Positions 1 through 10,729 of a stretch of 64,000 bases of DNA are shown here, piece by piece. Made by a program: the position numbers and the translations under genes. Position 1 is the first letter of the stretch. Each line of letters opens with the position of its first letter. A model generated the notes under the pieces. The model saw nothing but the letters and a program-made list of their open reading frames with translations. It had not been told where the DNA came from and ran no database searches. This DNA comes from Pleurodeles waltl (lineage: Eukaryota > Chordata > Amphibia > Caudata > Salamandridae): positions 30,098,238 to 30,162,237 of the forward strand of contig NC_090447.1 in assembly GCF_031143425.1 (NCBI RefSeq), read 5' to 3'.

Positions 1-1231
1 TGCCTTCAACTGACATTAGGTGTGCAGATCAAAAATATTGCAGTGTACACTGAGTGCAGATGAGAAAGCTGAGAACAAGCTACTGTGCTTTTCATGCGAT
101 AGTAGAAGCTAGTGTGAAGAACATAGCAGGCTGAATTCTGAACACATACAAGAGTCTAAGGCAAAAATAGACAGTAGAACCAAATCTAGGAATTAAGACT
201 GATGAAGGTAAGTGATGTTTCGCCCCTATAGATATGTCGCTGGGTCATCATCAGGACAAGCCAACAAATACATGTGGATGGTTCATCATTGGGACAAGTA
301 AACAGAGCATCCCAGAGTGGAAGAATGCATGGAGAAACGGTACTAGCAGCCGTAAATGGAGAAGACAGGGAGTGAATGAGGAATACAGAAGAGAGTCTGC
401 GAGTTGCCAATGCAAGCGTACTGCAAAGAACGCCGTCAGCCTGCAGTCAAGAGCTCATAGCAGTTGGTTACCCTGACAAGTGAAGCTCTAGAGCTGGCGA
501 TGCATGGCCGGTGCCTGAGGCGCTACAGCAGCAGGCGGGTGGATCGAGCTTCCTTGTACGTTATGCAATGCATTCATTTGCAAGTTAGGGCGAGAATCTT
601 GTTACGGCTTTCAAGCGACTATTGCACAAAACGGTCTGGAGGGAACTATCATTGCTTATTATGGCGACACAAGCTTTTTGTTAGGAATTCAGTCACACTT
701 CAAGGAGAAGATGGATCGTGTGACGTGATGGAAGAATCTACTGCCTATGTGAGTCTATCTAATCTAGTTTAATCCATCTAATTTAATCTAGCTATCTAAT
801 CTAATCTATCTACCCAGCTATAGAGATATCTTTCGGTCTGCTTGCACATATATAAAGTACGGTGATGACCAGGCAGGACCTCTTTGCAGAGAAGCAAATA
901 AGATGGAACAAAGTCAGCCATCATGGCTTGTCCTACAGAAGCTTTAACCAAGTTAGCCTCCTGGCTTCTCAAGATGAGAGGGAGCGCGATCCACCAGAGG
1001 GCGTCTTGAACCCTTAGGGATCTGGAAGATTTGAACCTGGACATGACTAGCAGATGTTTGGGTGTTGAGGGCAGATTACCATTTAACCACAGCTTAGTAA
1101 ATGTCCTCCTCTGGAAGACACGACCGACATCATAGGTCATGATGCAACATGTAAGACACATGCTATTTTAAAGATGATGCTCTAATTTACAGGGAATCAA
1201 TGAAGTTTACCGCCATTATCCTGATCAAGAA
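1..1231. other. Unassigned sequence
   Basis: I see no gene here. The open frames are short, lack recognisable domains and do not look like exons. The stretch from about 760 to 830 is a simple degenerate (tctaatcta)n-type run. It ends where the 28-bp minisatellite begins. Confidence 0.6.
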
Positions 1232-2815
1232 GATTTACCAGTGCGTGCACATGTGTGCAGATTTACCAGTGCGTCCACATGTGTGCACATTTACCAGTGC
1301 GTCCACATGTGTGCACATTTACCAGTGCGTCCACATGTGTGCAGATTTACCAGTGCGTGCACATGTGTGCACATTTACCAGTGCGTCCACATGTGTGCAC
1401 ATTTACCAGTACGTCCACATGTGTGCAGATTTACCAGTGCGTCCACATGTGTGCACATTTACCAGTACGTCCACATGTGTGCACATTTACCAGTGCGTCC
1501 ACATGTGTGCACATTTACCAGTGCGTCCACATGTGTGCAGATTTACCAGTGCATCCACATGTGTGCAGATTTACCAGTGCGTCCACATGTGTACATTTAC
1601 CAGTGCGTCCACATGTGTGCAGATTTACCAGTGCGTCCACATGTGTGCAGATTTACCAGTGCGTCCACATGTGTGTACATTTACCAGTGCGTCCACATGT
1701 GTGCACATTTACCAGTACGTCCACATGTGTGCAGATTGACCAGTGCGTGCACATGTGTGTAGATTTACCAGTACGTCCACATGTGTGCACATTTACCAGT
1801 ACGTCCACATGTGTGCAGATTGACCAGTGCGTCCACATGTGTGCAGATTGACCAGTGCGTGCACATGTGTGCAGATTGACCAGTGCGTGCACATGTGTGC
1901 AGATTGACCAGTGCGTGCACATGTGTGTAGATTTACCAGTGCGTCCACATGTGTGTACATTTACCAGTGCGTCCACATGTGTGCACATTTACCAGTACGT
2001 CCACATGTGTGCAGATTGACCAGTGCGTGCACGTGTGTAGATTGACCAGTGCGTCCACATGTGTGCACATTTACCAGTACGTCCACATGTGTGCACATTT
2101 ACCAGTACGTCCACATGTGTGCAGATTGACCAGTGCGTGCACATGTGTGCAGATTGACCAGTGCGTGCACGTGTGTAGATTGACCAGTGCGTCCACATGT
2201 GTGCAGATTTACCAGTGCGTCCACATGTGTGTACATTTACCAGTGCGTCCACATGTGTGCACATTTACCAGTACGTCCACATGTGTGCAGATTGACCAGT
2301 GCGTGCACATGTGTGTAGATTTACCAGTACGTCCACATGTGTGCACATTTACCAGTACGTCCACATGTGTGCAGATTGACCAGTGCGTCCACATGTGTGC
2401 AGATTGACCAGTGCGTGCACATGTGTGTAGATTTACCAGTGCGTCCACATGTGTGTACATTTACCAGTGCGTCCACATGTGTGTACATTTACCAGTGCGT
2501 CCACATGTGTGCACATTTACCAGTACGTCCACATGTGTGCAGATTTACCAGTGCGTGCACATGTGTGCAGATTGACCAGTGCGTCCACATGTGTGCAGAT
2601 TGACCAGTGCGTGCACATGTGTGCAGATTGACCAGTGCGTGCACATGTGTGCAGATTGACCAGTGCGTGCACATGTGTGCAGATTGACCAGTGCGTGCAC
2701 ATGTGTGCAGATTGACCAGTGCGTCCACATGTGTGCAGATTGACCAGTGCGTGCACATGTGTGCAGATTGACCAGTGCGTGCACATGTGTGCAGATTGAC
2801 CAGTGCGTGCACATG
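1232..2815. repeat. 28-bp minisatellite, about 57 units
   Basis: Tandem array whose unit is roughly ttaccagtgcgtccacatgt followed by gtgcagat. Variants alternate ttaccag/ttgaccag, gtgcgtcc/gtgcgtgc/gtacgtcc and cagat/cacat/tagat. Nearly every unit holds the palindrome CACATGTG, an E-box-type sequence. A few units are 26 bp. A block of several variant units around 1741 recurs around 2297, an offset of 556 bp (20 units less two 2-bp gaps), so there is a higher-order layer. Because 28 is not a multiple of 3 and the unit lacks stops, several frames on both strands are open. I read these as by-products, not genes. Confidence 0.95.
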
Positions 2816-4179
2816 CTTACGGCTACACCAGTGCATGAACTGTGTGCACCTCCAAATCAAGCCTTTTGTTTTCGGTTTATTTCTTTATAATTTAGAGTAT
2901 AAAGAGCCAGAAATCAGGTCCCGCCCTGGGCCAGAGAGTTCTACTAAAATATCCCCACAAACACGGAAAGTACACGGCTCACTTGTAAGTTAAACGAGCC
3001 CTCTCCGAGCCGGACACCTTCACATTAGCACTCGAGGCCGGACCCGGACAGGCCGAGGTTTTAGAAAAGTACCGAAAGAGCTGCCACAAGAGCTATTTTT
3101 ACCCTCGTTTTCTCAGTTAGGGACACTTCTCCCACCTCTTCTCGCCTTCTTATTTTGAGCCAGTAGATCAAGCTGATTGTGTCAATTCTTTTTGTTTTTA
3201 ACGAGCTGTTTTGCTGCCCTGTGCTCCAAGCTTTCTGAACCAGGCAGTAATTTCATCTGGCGAGGAGACCGGGGCGCCAGCCAAAGGACGTCTCTCTCGC
3301 TCGAGTTATGGGAGCAGATTGTCTAACTTTCTAAAAGAAGTCCAGTTGCAATATTTTAAAACTCCTGAGGCGGGTCCCTGTTTGAGTGGTTACTTCGGGG
3401 GGGGGGGGGGGGGGGGGGGGCGCGTCCCTGCCTGCCCTGTGCTTCAGGGACCCCAGCCCGAATTCTGTTAATTGCTCTAAGCCAGCCTTTGCCGTGATTG
3501 GAGAGGTTTATTATAACTTGCAAACAAAAGATCTTCTTTGAATATTCCTTCTAGTGCACTCATTTCATGGCTCCTGCTGGTTGGGAGGTTTGGGAATGGC
3601 CGCCAAGGTTGGATCCAGCCAGTTTATCATCTGGGTGCGATCGTGAGCTGTCTCCACTCAACAGAAAGAGGGTCTTTGGGGATCAGTACAGAGAATGTTC
3701 CCACAAATCCAATAATTTGGAGGAGTCAGGCTGGCTCCAACATATCTCGGATCCCAATGGCCTTTTATTGGAAAATAGACAATGTGTCATCACCCTGATG
3801 AAGCAGGATCACAGGTCGGTGCAAATCCAGGCATTACATGAATTCATGTGATAGTTCATAAGGGCATCATCTGTGTATTTAATATTTTTTAAGAGAGCTT
3901 TTCTCTGATTTTGAGGAAGGATGATGCGGGTGCCAGGGATGGGCAGTCTAGAACGCTTCTGAAAAGTCTGATCGTGAACAGGGCAAGGGGTTGCAGCCTG
4001 GGCTCCGATTAGGAACAGTTGGGTTGGAGAGTCCAGGGTGCATTGAGAAAGCTTAGGCATATTGGAACATTTGGGTGCCTCTGCACCTGACCTCACCTTC
4101 AGGAAGGTCTAATGGTAAAACTAAGTGGGACCCCAAACTCCTCTTTGCTTAGAATTGGCAGGTGCCCACCAGAAGAAAC
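2816..4179. other. Unassigned sequence
   Basis: No gene recognised. It contains the G run annotated separately and a fairly GC-rich stretch (about 2995-3480) without a clear promoter or reading frame. Small open frames near 3211-3471 and 3538-3851 have no family resemblance that I can see. Confidence 0.5.
3397..3420 (+). repeat. Homopolymer run of 24 G
   Basis: Twenty-four consecutive G residues between tacttc and cgcgtccc. A run this long can form G-quadruplexes and is also a common place for sequencing-length error, so the exact count is uncertain. Confidence 0.9.
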
Positions 4180-5045
4180 CGCCTTCTTGTTTGAAGACCT
4201 TGCTTCCATTGTGAAGACATTGCTTTCTAGTTTGAAGGCATTGCCCTTATTGTGAAGGTATTGTTTTCTAGTTTGGAAACGTTTCCCCTAGTGTGAAGAC
4301 ATTGCCTTCTAGTTCAAATAATTTGCATTATAGTTTGAACACATTGCCTTCTAATGTAAAGATATTGCCTTCAAGTGTGAAAAAATTGCCCTGTGAAAAT
4401 ATTGCCTTCTACTGTGAAAATATTGCCTTCTAGTTTGAACCAGTTGTCTTCTAGTCTGAAGACAACGGCTTCTAGTTTGGAGACAGCGGCTTCCAGTCTG
4501 AAGACAGCGGCTTCCAGTCTGAAGACAGCGGCTTCTAGTTTGAAGACAGCAGCTTCTAGTTTGAAGACAGCAGCTTCTAGTTTAAGACGCTGCCTTCTAG
4601 TTTGAAGGAAGCAGATTCTAGTTTAAGATGTGGCCTTCTAGTTTGAAGACACTGCCTTCCAGTCTGAAGGCACCAGCTTCCAGTCTGCAGGCACCTGCTT
4701 CCAGTATGAAGACACTGACTTCTAGTTTGAAGGCAGCAGGTTCTAGATTAAGATGATGCCTTCTAGTTTGAAGACAGTGCCTTCCAGTCTGCAGACACCG
4801 GCGTCCAGTCTGCAGACACCGGCGTCCAGTCTGCAGACAGTGGCTTCAAGTTTGAAGACAGCAGCTTCTAGTTTGAAGACACCGGCTTCTAGTTTGAAGA
4901 CACCGGCTTCTAGTTTGAAGACAAGACACCGGCTTCTAGTCTGAAGACACTAGCTTCTTGATTGAAGATGTTCCCTTCTAGATTGAAGATGTTGCCTTCT
5001 AGTTTGGAGCCATTTGCATCTAGTCTGAAGACAGCGGCTTCTAGT
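4180..5045. repeat. 21-bp minisatellite, degenerate at both ends
   Basis: Repeats of a 21-bp unit close to agtttgaagacagcggcttc plus t. It is most regular from about 4440 to 4930 and decays outward to forms such as ttgccttctagtttgaagac. Since 21 is a multiple of 3, one frame reads as a seven-residue repeat (SSLKTAA-like) over about 60-70 codons. With no flanking coding signal I treat this as chance openness of the array. Confidence 0.9.
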
Positions 5046-6076
5046 TTTTTTCTTTGCAGCAAAGCTGTATTTCTCCTCTTTTAAACAACACTTTCAAAAG
5101 TTTATTTATTGAACCAACTAGATGATCAATACAAATAAAAATATTTTGAATTAATAATGTGTAATACTTGCTGTAAGCACAACTTATTAAATGCCAGTGC
5201 ATTTTGGAAGACTCAATCATTTTCGAGGGAAATCATTCTAGGGTTATACAGTGGTTTTAAGATTTTCCCAAGAGCTCTGTCCTATACAAAGCAGTTTCTT
5301 CCATTTCTGCTTTGACCAGTAGGTGGACACCTCATCATGTTAAGCTTCAGATGGACAGGACTTGAGAGACATTCATTAGTCAGTGCTACAGAGCTTCAGC
5401 CAGGCGGAAGGACCAATTTGCTCTATTAACACATTTTGGAGAGCAGATACATTTTAGGGTTTTCAGTCAGAATGTTTTCTTTAAATGTATGGCTTTCGAC
5501 AGCCAGAATTGCATTTGTTTGTGAATTTCCAGCTTTTCAAGACCATAATACTTTTAAATTGTTGATGAACATTTGATGTTCTTGAAATGAGAGCAGTGCC
5601 ATCAGCGTTTCATGGGTTTCGTTACTAGTCCCCAAGACCTGCCCCAATAGGCCTGCACTGCCTAAGTTGCAGGTCCCAGGGTCCCGTTAAGTCTGGGGTG
5701 CGGGGTTTGGAGGAATTCTGTGTTGAACACTGAGGGTGTACTGAAGAAATGGCTGAATTTGTAATTCCGGGTCCAATATACCCTGTGACTCCCCAGTCTG
5801 TGAGGTGCCATTCGGGGTCCACATTGTGGTCCACAAGCCCCCACAATCCTCCCCCACTGTGTTCCCCAGAGATTTTAGGGGTTCTGAACAGTTGAAAGCT
5901 GAGAGGGCATGAAGACAGGTCTGTGATGTTTCCGATAACCTAATAATCCTGGTGGGCCAGTTGACGACATCAGAATTAACATCCCTCTTTTAATGGGGGC
6001 TTTGTGCTGCCAAATAAGGATCATCTCTTGCCACAGGCTTGGTTTAGTTATCACATCATCAGCCTAGCCAACTTTG
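5046..6076. other. Unassigned sequence
   Basis: AT-rich single-copy-looking DNA without recognisable coding content, RNA gene or terminal repeats. Confidence 0.5.
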
Positions 6077-6226
6077 CCAGGTCCATGTGTGATCTACTGC
6101 TCCAGTCCAGGTTTTTGTTTGAATTTTGGTGTAGTTTATTCCGTTATAAAACAGGACTACAAGTCCCAGAATTCAAAGGAAATAAATAAATCTGGCCTGG
6201 AGCATCACATCACGTATGGACCTGGG
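6077..6226. mobile_element. Fold-back MITE, copy A
   Basis: About 150 bp with long imperfect inverted arms: it opens ccaggtccatgtgtgat and closes atcacgtatggacctgg. The inner arms are also inverted (tttgaattttggtgtagt against actacaagtcccagaattc). Near-identical layouts occur at 36065-36214 and 50447-50603, so this is a dispersed non-autonomous DNA-transposon-like family. No transposase is present and I could not fix a target duplication. Confidence 0.75.
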
Positions 6227-8072
6227 TTACCTGGCACCTGTGCAACATTGATAAATGCACTAGAACGTTTGGCGATAATGTAACCCTGGTCTTACTCCTT
6301 TGTGTTAAAGCCCTCTGTACAGCCACCAGACTGACATCTCATCACCTGGGCAGGACTAGCAGCGAGTAGCAAGGAGTTTATCCCCAACAGACCCTGTGGC
6401 ATGTCGGGGTCATATCATGGCCCTCTGCATGTAGACCACGGCATGGTCGCCGACACACCACGGAGCCAGTTGACAAAAGCATTTATGAGTAGGGGAAGTA
6501 GTACTACAGAAATACTTTACGCACTCACAGGCCCCTCTGAATCCGCGCAAAACTCTCAACTAGTAGAAGCAGAAATAGGAAAGAGTCCCCTCATTTTATA
6601 CTAACTGTACTTGAATATTCTCGCCTTGGAGTAATCCCCTTTAATTCGAATTTTAGATCTTATGGGGCTAATTCACAAAGGAATGTAGGAATAAATAAGA
6701 GAGTACTCTAAGGGAACAACTACGCACCCCAAAGCATCTTTATTAATGGCCCCCTATCAGGGGCTTAGTGGACCTGTGTAGAGGGCCAAGTGCTTGAGTA
6801 GCTGGTGCTGCCGGAGGGGTGATGTACATTGACTGGACCCCTGGGGAGCCTAGGACACCACAACTCCATCACATGTGTAATGATTCCAGGAAGGGGCGAT
6901 CACGAGGTGGGCATTAGATCTGTGTGAGCCCTCAGAGTACTGCGCATCATGAACGAGGCGTGGTGAGATGGTGGCACATGGGTCCTGGGGTAGACTGGAA
7001 GAGATGGCAACCAATGCTCAACCTCTCACTCCAACCAAACCCCCTAAAGAAACCCAAGTCACAGAATATATTGGAGAATATCTGGCGGCCAGGTGAGGCG
7101 ATGACCTGAAGGCCCTGCTCCCCACCATCAGCATGGCCTTCAGGTTATAACGGGCACCAGGAGGAGAAGGGGCAAGGGTCTCAGAGGACACAAGGACACC
7201 TGGGGCCTGGGTAATCCTGGGCTTCACGAGGATGCTTCAACCAGCCCAACCAAGGACACAGAATTCTTTCATGCTCCTTACCTGACCCTTACAGTCAACA
7301 AAGAGCTCAATTTATCAATCAATCAGGGTTTATAAAGGAGGCAAAATAAAAAAAAACTTTGGGGGGTGTAACAGACACCTGGTCTCGGCTCAGCTCACAA
7401 CAAAGTGTCATTTAAAGTGTCACACATAGAGCCACACACGCCCGGTCTCTTTTCTACTTGCTGAAGGCGAGGAGGTGAGGAGTACAAAGGAGCCGGTGAG
7501 GAGTCTAGATACTGAGTTTGTAGCTATGGGCCAATGGTGTCCACACGATGTCCCCTTCGAGGGTTCCAGTGATGGAAGCAATGGGGGATCAGATGTGCCG
7601 GACAGGACCAGGAGACTCTCCACCTGAGAAGCAGCAGGGAGTCTGCTCTACGTGAAGCTCTCCCACCCCTCCACTCCCACTCTCAGCTGTGACCCCATGA
7701 GCTGCAAGCCAGGCTGCACAAGAGAACACAGAGGTCTGTCCCCCTGCCAGGCAGGAGTGAGCTGGGACTGACTCACCTTCACTCACACGAGTTAGGAGCC
7801 GCAAAACAACAACTTCCCGAAACTTCTGGTCACGCGGGGTGAGGGTCAAGCCAAGGCCTGTGTGTGATGTGGGGATATGAATGGAGACCACCATCCCCCA
7901 GAGAGATGGAGGCTTTACATGTAAAACGCTGACACTGAGAAAGTCTTGTGTTGTGTTGTAGCAAGCAGGCACTCTGCACTGAGTCACATCCTACACTTGT
8001 GTACGTTTTGTGTGAGTGAAAGTTGGCAGATGGGGAGGGAGGTCCAGTCACCCTCTCTCGGTCTCACTTTAG
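6227..8072. other. Unassigned sequence upstream of the provirus
   Basis: No supported gene. The longest open frame (7589-7987, minus strand) has no recognisable domain. This is the left flank of the retroviral insertion. Confidence 0.5.
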
Positions 8073-8076
8073 TCTG
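8073..8076 (+). repeat. Left target-site duplication (tctg)
   Basis: The four bases immediately before the first LTR are repeated immediately after the third LTR at 33990-33993. A 4-bp duplication is usual for gamma- and epsilon-type retroviral integrases. Confidence 0.8.
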
Positions 8077-8682
8077 TGATGAAGCTGAAATGAAGGTTTT
8101 ACATTTATTAGTGCTTAAACGTAGTGCTGCAATAATCATGTGTGACTTTAACCGAACTAATAAAGATTGTACGGGGACAAAATGTGCCCTCAGAGTAGTT
8201 TGCCAACATTTATAAGCGTGCTTTATATAATGTGATGTATTAGAATTGCACTAATCCGACATAATCGTAAACGTGTGCTATGATTTGCTTGTTTGAAATG
8301 TTTTAGCTTAGCATTACTTTAGTGCAGGCTTCGGCCTAGTTGCCTGGTCTCACGATTTAGATGCTCGTATTTTTCCAATGTGCTATTAAACGTGTATTTC
8401 TGCTTGAAGCTGTACTTTTCCACTGAGATCGTTCACATGCTTATCTTAAGGTTTCGTGCCAGCCTGGCATTTTTCTCTTTGCTCCAAGGTCAATCTGCAG
8501 GTGCGGACAATGGAAGCTCTGAAAATGAGTTAATTGGTATAAAATGTTGCAACTTGCGTACCAGTCTCCAAGGATAATGTATGCTTAAGTAAAAGCTTGA
8601 GAACTGTTGTTTTTGATTGGACAATTTGAAGCTAACCTATGAACCCTCCAATGGAAGACCCTACTGGATTTGAACTGTTGTC

Positions 8683-8690
8683 TATTTAAA
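8683..8690 (+). promoter_or_regulatory. Candidate LTR TATA box (tatttaaa)
   Basis: A TATA-like octamer lies about 610 bp into the LTR and about 710 bp before the poly(A) signals, so it could set the U3/R boundary near 8714. Another AT-rich candidate (tttatataat, about 8222-8231) would make R even longer. Equivalent sites exist in LTR2 (20855) and LTR3. Position is the only support. Confidence 0.4.
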
Positions 8691-9393
8691 CCAGGTGCAC
8701 AAGGAAGAAAACGGCCATTACCTATCAGACATTATTGCCTATCTCCTACGATGCCAATTGATGTTCGACGCCATTTTGAGAGACTTTGATGCTTTCTCTA
8801 ATCGAGAGAAAGAGACTTTAAGTAATTCTCGCCCTAGAGACTTTAACTTTGATACGTCCCTTTGCATGAAGTATTAGTCTTATCTTGCCGCCGTGAGGCA
8901 ATTGCCCCGTCCACCCCTGCCCCTTTGCCCCGTCCCATGCTGATCGAGAAACGATACCTGTGAGACGAAGACTTCCTTGAATGCTGATTGAAATTGGTAA
9001 ATATGAAAGGAAATTGTACAATTGCATTGTGGTTCTTTTAGGTAACCAACTGCTGATTTTGATAAGAGCCCTAGTTAGGAGTTTTTCCAAATTAATGTTG
9101 CTAAATTGTTTTTGCATGAAGTCCCACATGCCGATGCTAATTTGAGGTTAGATGAGGATTCCTTTTGTTGCACGATGCAATTTGAGACCTTGTTATACTG
9201 ACCAATGTATGCAATTAGCTCATTACAGATTATAGTTTTAGTGATTTGCATTGCTATTATCGAATGCCTTGTTATTCAAATGCTGCATAGATTGCACCTG
9301 TTTCGCCGTTATGGACAGCTATTAATGTTCATTTACGTTTATCATTTGGTGCTGAGACACATCTATATTGTGTTAGCTTTGTTAATATAGGGA

Positions 9394-9418
9394 AATAAAT
9401 TCACTAACTTTGAATAAA
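9394..9418 (+). terminator. Paired AATAAA poly(A) signals in LTR1
   Basis: Two AATAAA hexamers at 9394-9399 and 9413-9418 are followed by a 6-bp-stem hairpin (cctgac/gtcagg, 9430-9447). They would end viral transcripts in the 3' LTR and mark the R/U5 border. The same pair occurs in LTR2 and LTR3. Confidence 0.6.
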
Positions 9419-9607
9419 CTGGTGAAATTCCTGACTGAAAGGTCAGGGTTCGCCGAAATGTATTCTGGATTAATTGTTAAGTGTTATGTTGATCAGGGCA
9501 TTGCTTATGTTCGTTATTGATTATTGGTTTGATTAAATTGACTGATTAAGGGTGGAGAGGGTCCCACTTAGCCAAAAGATTCATCGGCCAAAAGAGCGTC
9601 CAAAGTA

Positions 9608-9616
9608 CAGGTAAAT
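9608..9616 (+). promoter_or_regulatory. Candidate splice donor in U5 (CAG|GTAAAT)
   Basis: Good match to the vertebrate donor consensus, 24 bases before the LTR end and upstream of the primer binding site. With the acceptor-like sequence just before env it could produce the env mRNA. Sequence match only. Confidence 0.35.
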
Positions 9617-9644
9617 TACTAGTACGTAACGCTCTATCAGTAGA

Positions 9645-9665
9645 TGGTAGCAGAGGACGGTTTCG
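9645..9665 (+). promoter_or_regulatory. Primer binding site, tRNA-Met initiator type (copy 1)
   Basis: The sequence tggtagcagaggacggtttc and the next base are complementary to the 3' end of vertebrate initiator tRNA-Met as I know it, at 20 of 21 positions (one C for T at position 14). It starts 5 nt after the LTR's terminal CA, whereas 2 nt or so is the usual retroviral spacing. Confidence 0.75.
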
Positions 9666-9959
9666 CCTTTTGGGACCCCGTACTCTTAAAGTACATGGTG
9701 TTGAATTAAAGGTTACGCCCTTTGAGACCCCACTCGAGAAGTTGAATTAGATTTTTCTTGGGTAAAACAGATTGACAGAATGATGATGGGCTAAGTCCAC
9801 CGCGACTTTCCCGGGATCTCGGAGCTTGCGAATGAAGAGAATGGAGGTGTGAGATCAGCGTTGGCGGTACTAGTGATGGTATGAGTGAAGTTAGGATTTT
9901 GCGCTTGCACAGCTTATTGCTGCAGATTGTGTGAAAAGGTTGCGAGGATTTTAGAGAAT

Positions 9960-10065
9960 AGCGGAGGTGCGACTCCGAGTGTAGAAGTAGGGAAGTCGTC
10001 GAACTTCATAGAAATAGCGGAGGTGCGACTCCGAGTGTGAGAGTAGGGAAGTCGTCGAACTTCAT
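9960..10065 (+). promoter_or_regulatory. Duplicated double-hairpin module in leader (copy 1)
   Basis: Two nearly identical 50-bp units (9960-10009 and 10016-10065, period 56 bp). Each has two small perfect hairpins: cggag-gtgcga-ctccg, then gaagt-cgtcga-acttc. Their place between primer binding site and gag is where retroviruses keep dimerisation and packaging signals, and paired hairpins recall the gammaretroviral packaging core. Function is inferred. Confidence 0.5.
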
Positions 10066-10729
10066 GTGTATGTGGCGCTTCGTGCATAAAAAGGTCCACG
10101 TGGTTGTTGTTGTTGAGACGGGCCCTGCGAGGTCAAGAGACTCCGGAGTATGTTGAAAAGTGTATGAGACACTTGTTTATGTTGTGGTCTTGTCGGTTTA
10201 GTAGGTTGATCGGGCGTGGTCAACAAGTCGGTACGTGTGTTAAGGGAGTGAAAGAAACTTCGACTTCGGGCTTTGACAAAATTCTAAGTGCACTAGAATA
10301 GATCACTGACAAGTTGAGAGCAGAGTCTGAGGGTCAGATTTGCTTGCGAACGTGGGGACCGAGAAAGATGGAATAACTGCAGAGGCTAGTGAAAAATCCC
10401 TAAGGTCCTGAAGCGATTGTGTTACCCCTCCTGTAGTAAACCGACAGATCTGTTTTATTATTTTTTTTGGTAGCTCGCGATACATGCAAGAAGTTGTTAC
10501 GAGAGGAGCTGAGTGAAGGAGGACTAGCCGCGAGGCTTTGTCAGCCGCAATGTGTGTGAGTGTGACATCACTAGGAGCCGCGCTGGGATAGGTTGGTTGT
10601 AGAGAAGGGTCGCGCACGGATTGGACGCAGTCCGTGGGGCTCGATTGGAAGGGGAAAGGCAAGCGAAGAGTATTCCGGGAATTAAAGTCACCTATTGATT
10701 ACAAACTTTGTGAAGTAAAAGACGAGAAA

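Larger units (their letters stand above)
8077..9639 (+). repeat. LTR1 (5' LTR of copy 1)
   Basis: 1563 bp, TGATGAAG...CTATCA. It begins exactly where similarity to LTR2 and LTR3 begins and ends where LTR3 meets host DNA. It differs from LTR2 at only two places that I found by eye (8121 and 8563). Likely layout: U3 from 8077, TATA-like box at 8683, poly(A) signals at 9394 and 9413, then U5. This would make R unusually long, about 0.7 kb. Small open frames inside are present in all three LTRs only because the LTRs are nearly identical. Confidence 0.92.

Noticed and set aside
796..1161. 121-codon minus-strand frame
   Set aside because: No domain, no neighbouring coding evidence; within chance length for the region.
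1232..2815. CRISPR-like regular repeats
   Set aside because: Units are head-to-tail with no unique spacers and the window is vertebrate; it is a minisatellite. The same holds for the 52-bp and 40-bp arrays.
1200..2860. Many long overlapping cysteine-rich open frames on both strands
   Set aside because: All are translations of the stop-free 28-bp repeat in different phases; no coding signal outside the array.
8380..9390. Small LTR open frames (60-103 codons) present three times, as accessory genes
   Set aside because: Their conservation only mirrors near-identity of the LTRs; no ATG context, domain or codon signal.
10634..10729. Longer Gag starting at 10634
   Set aside because: That codon is GTG; the first ATG in frame, 10730, has a reasonable context and is preferred.
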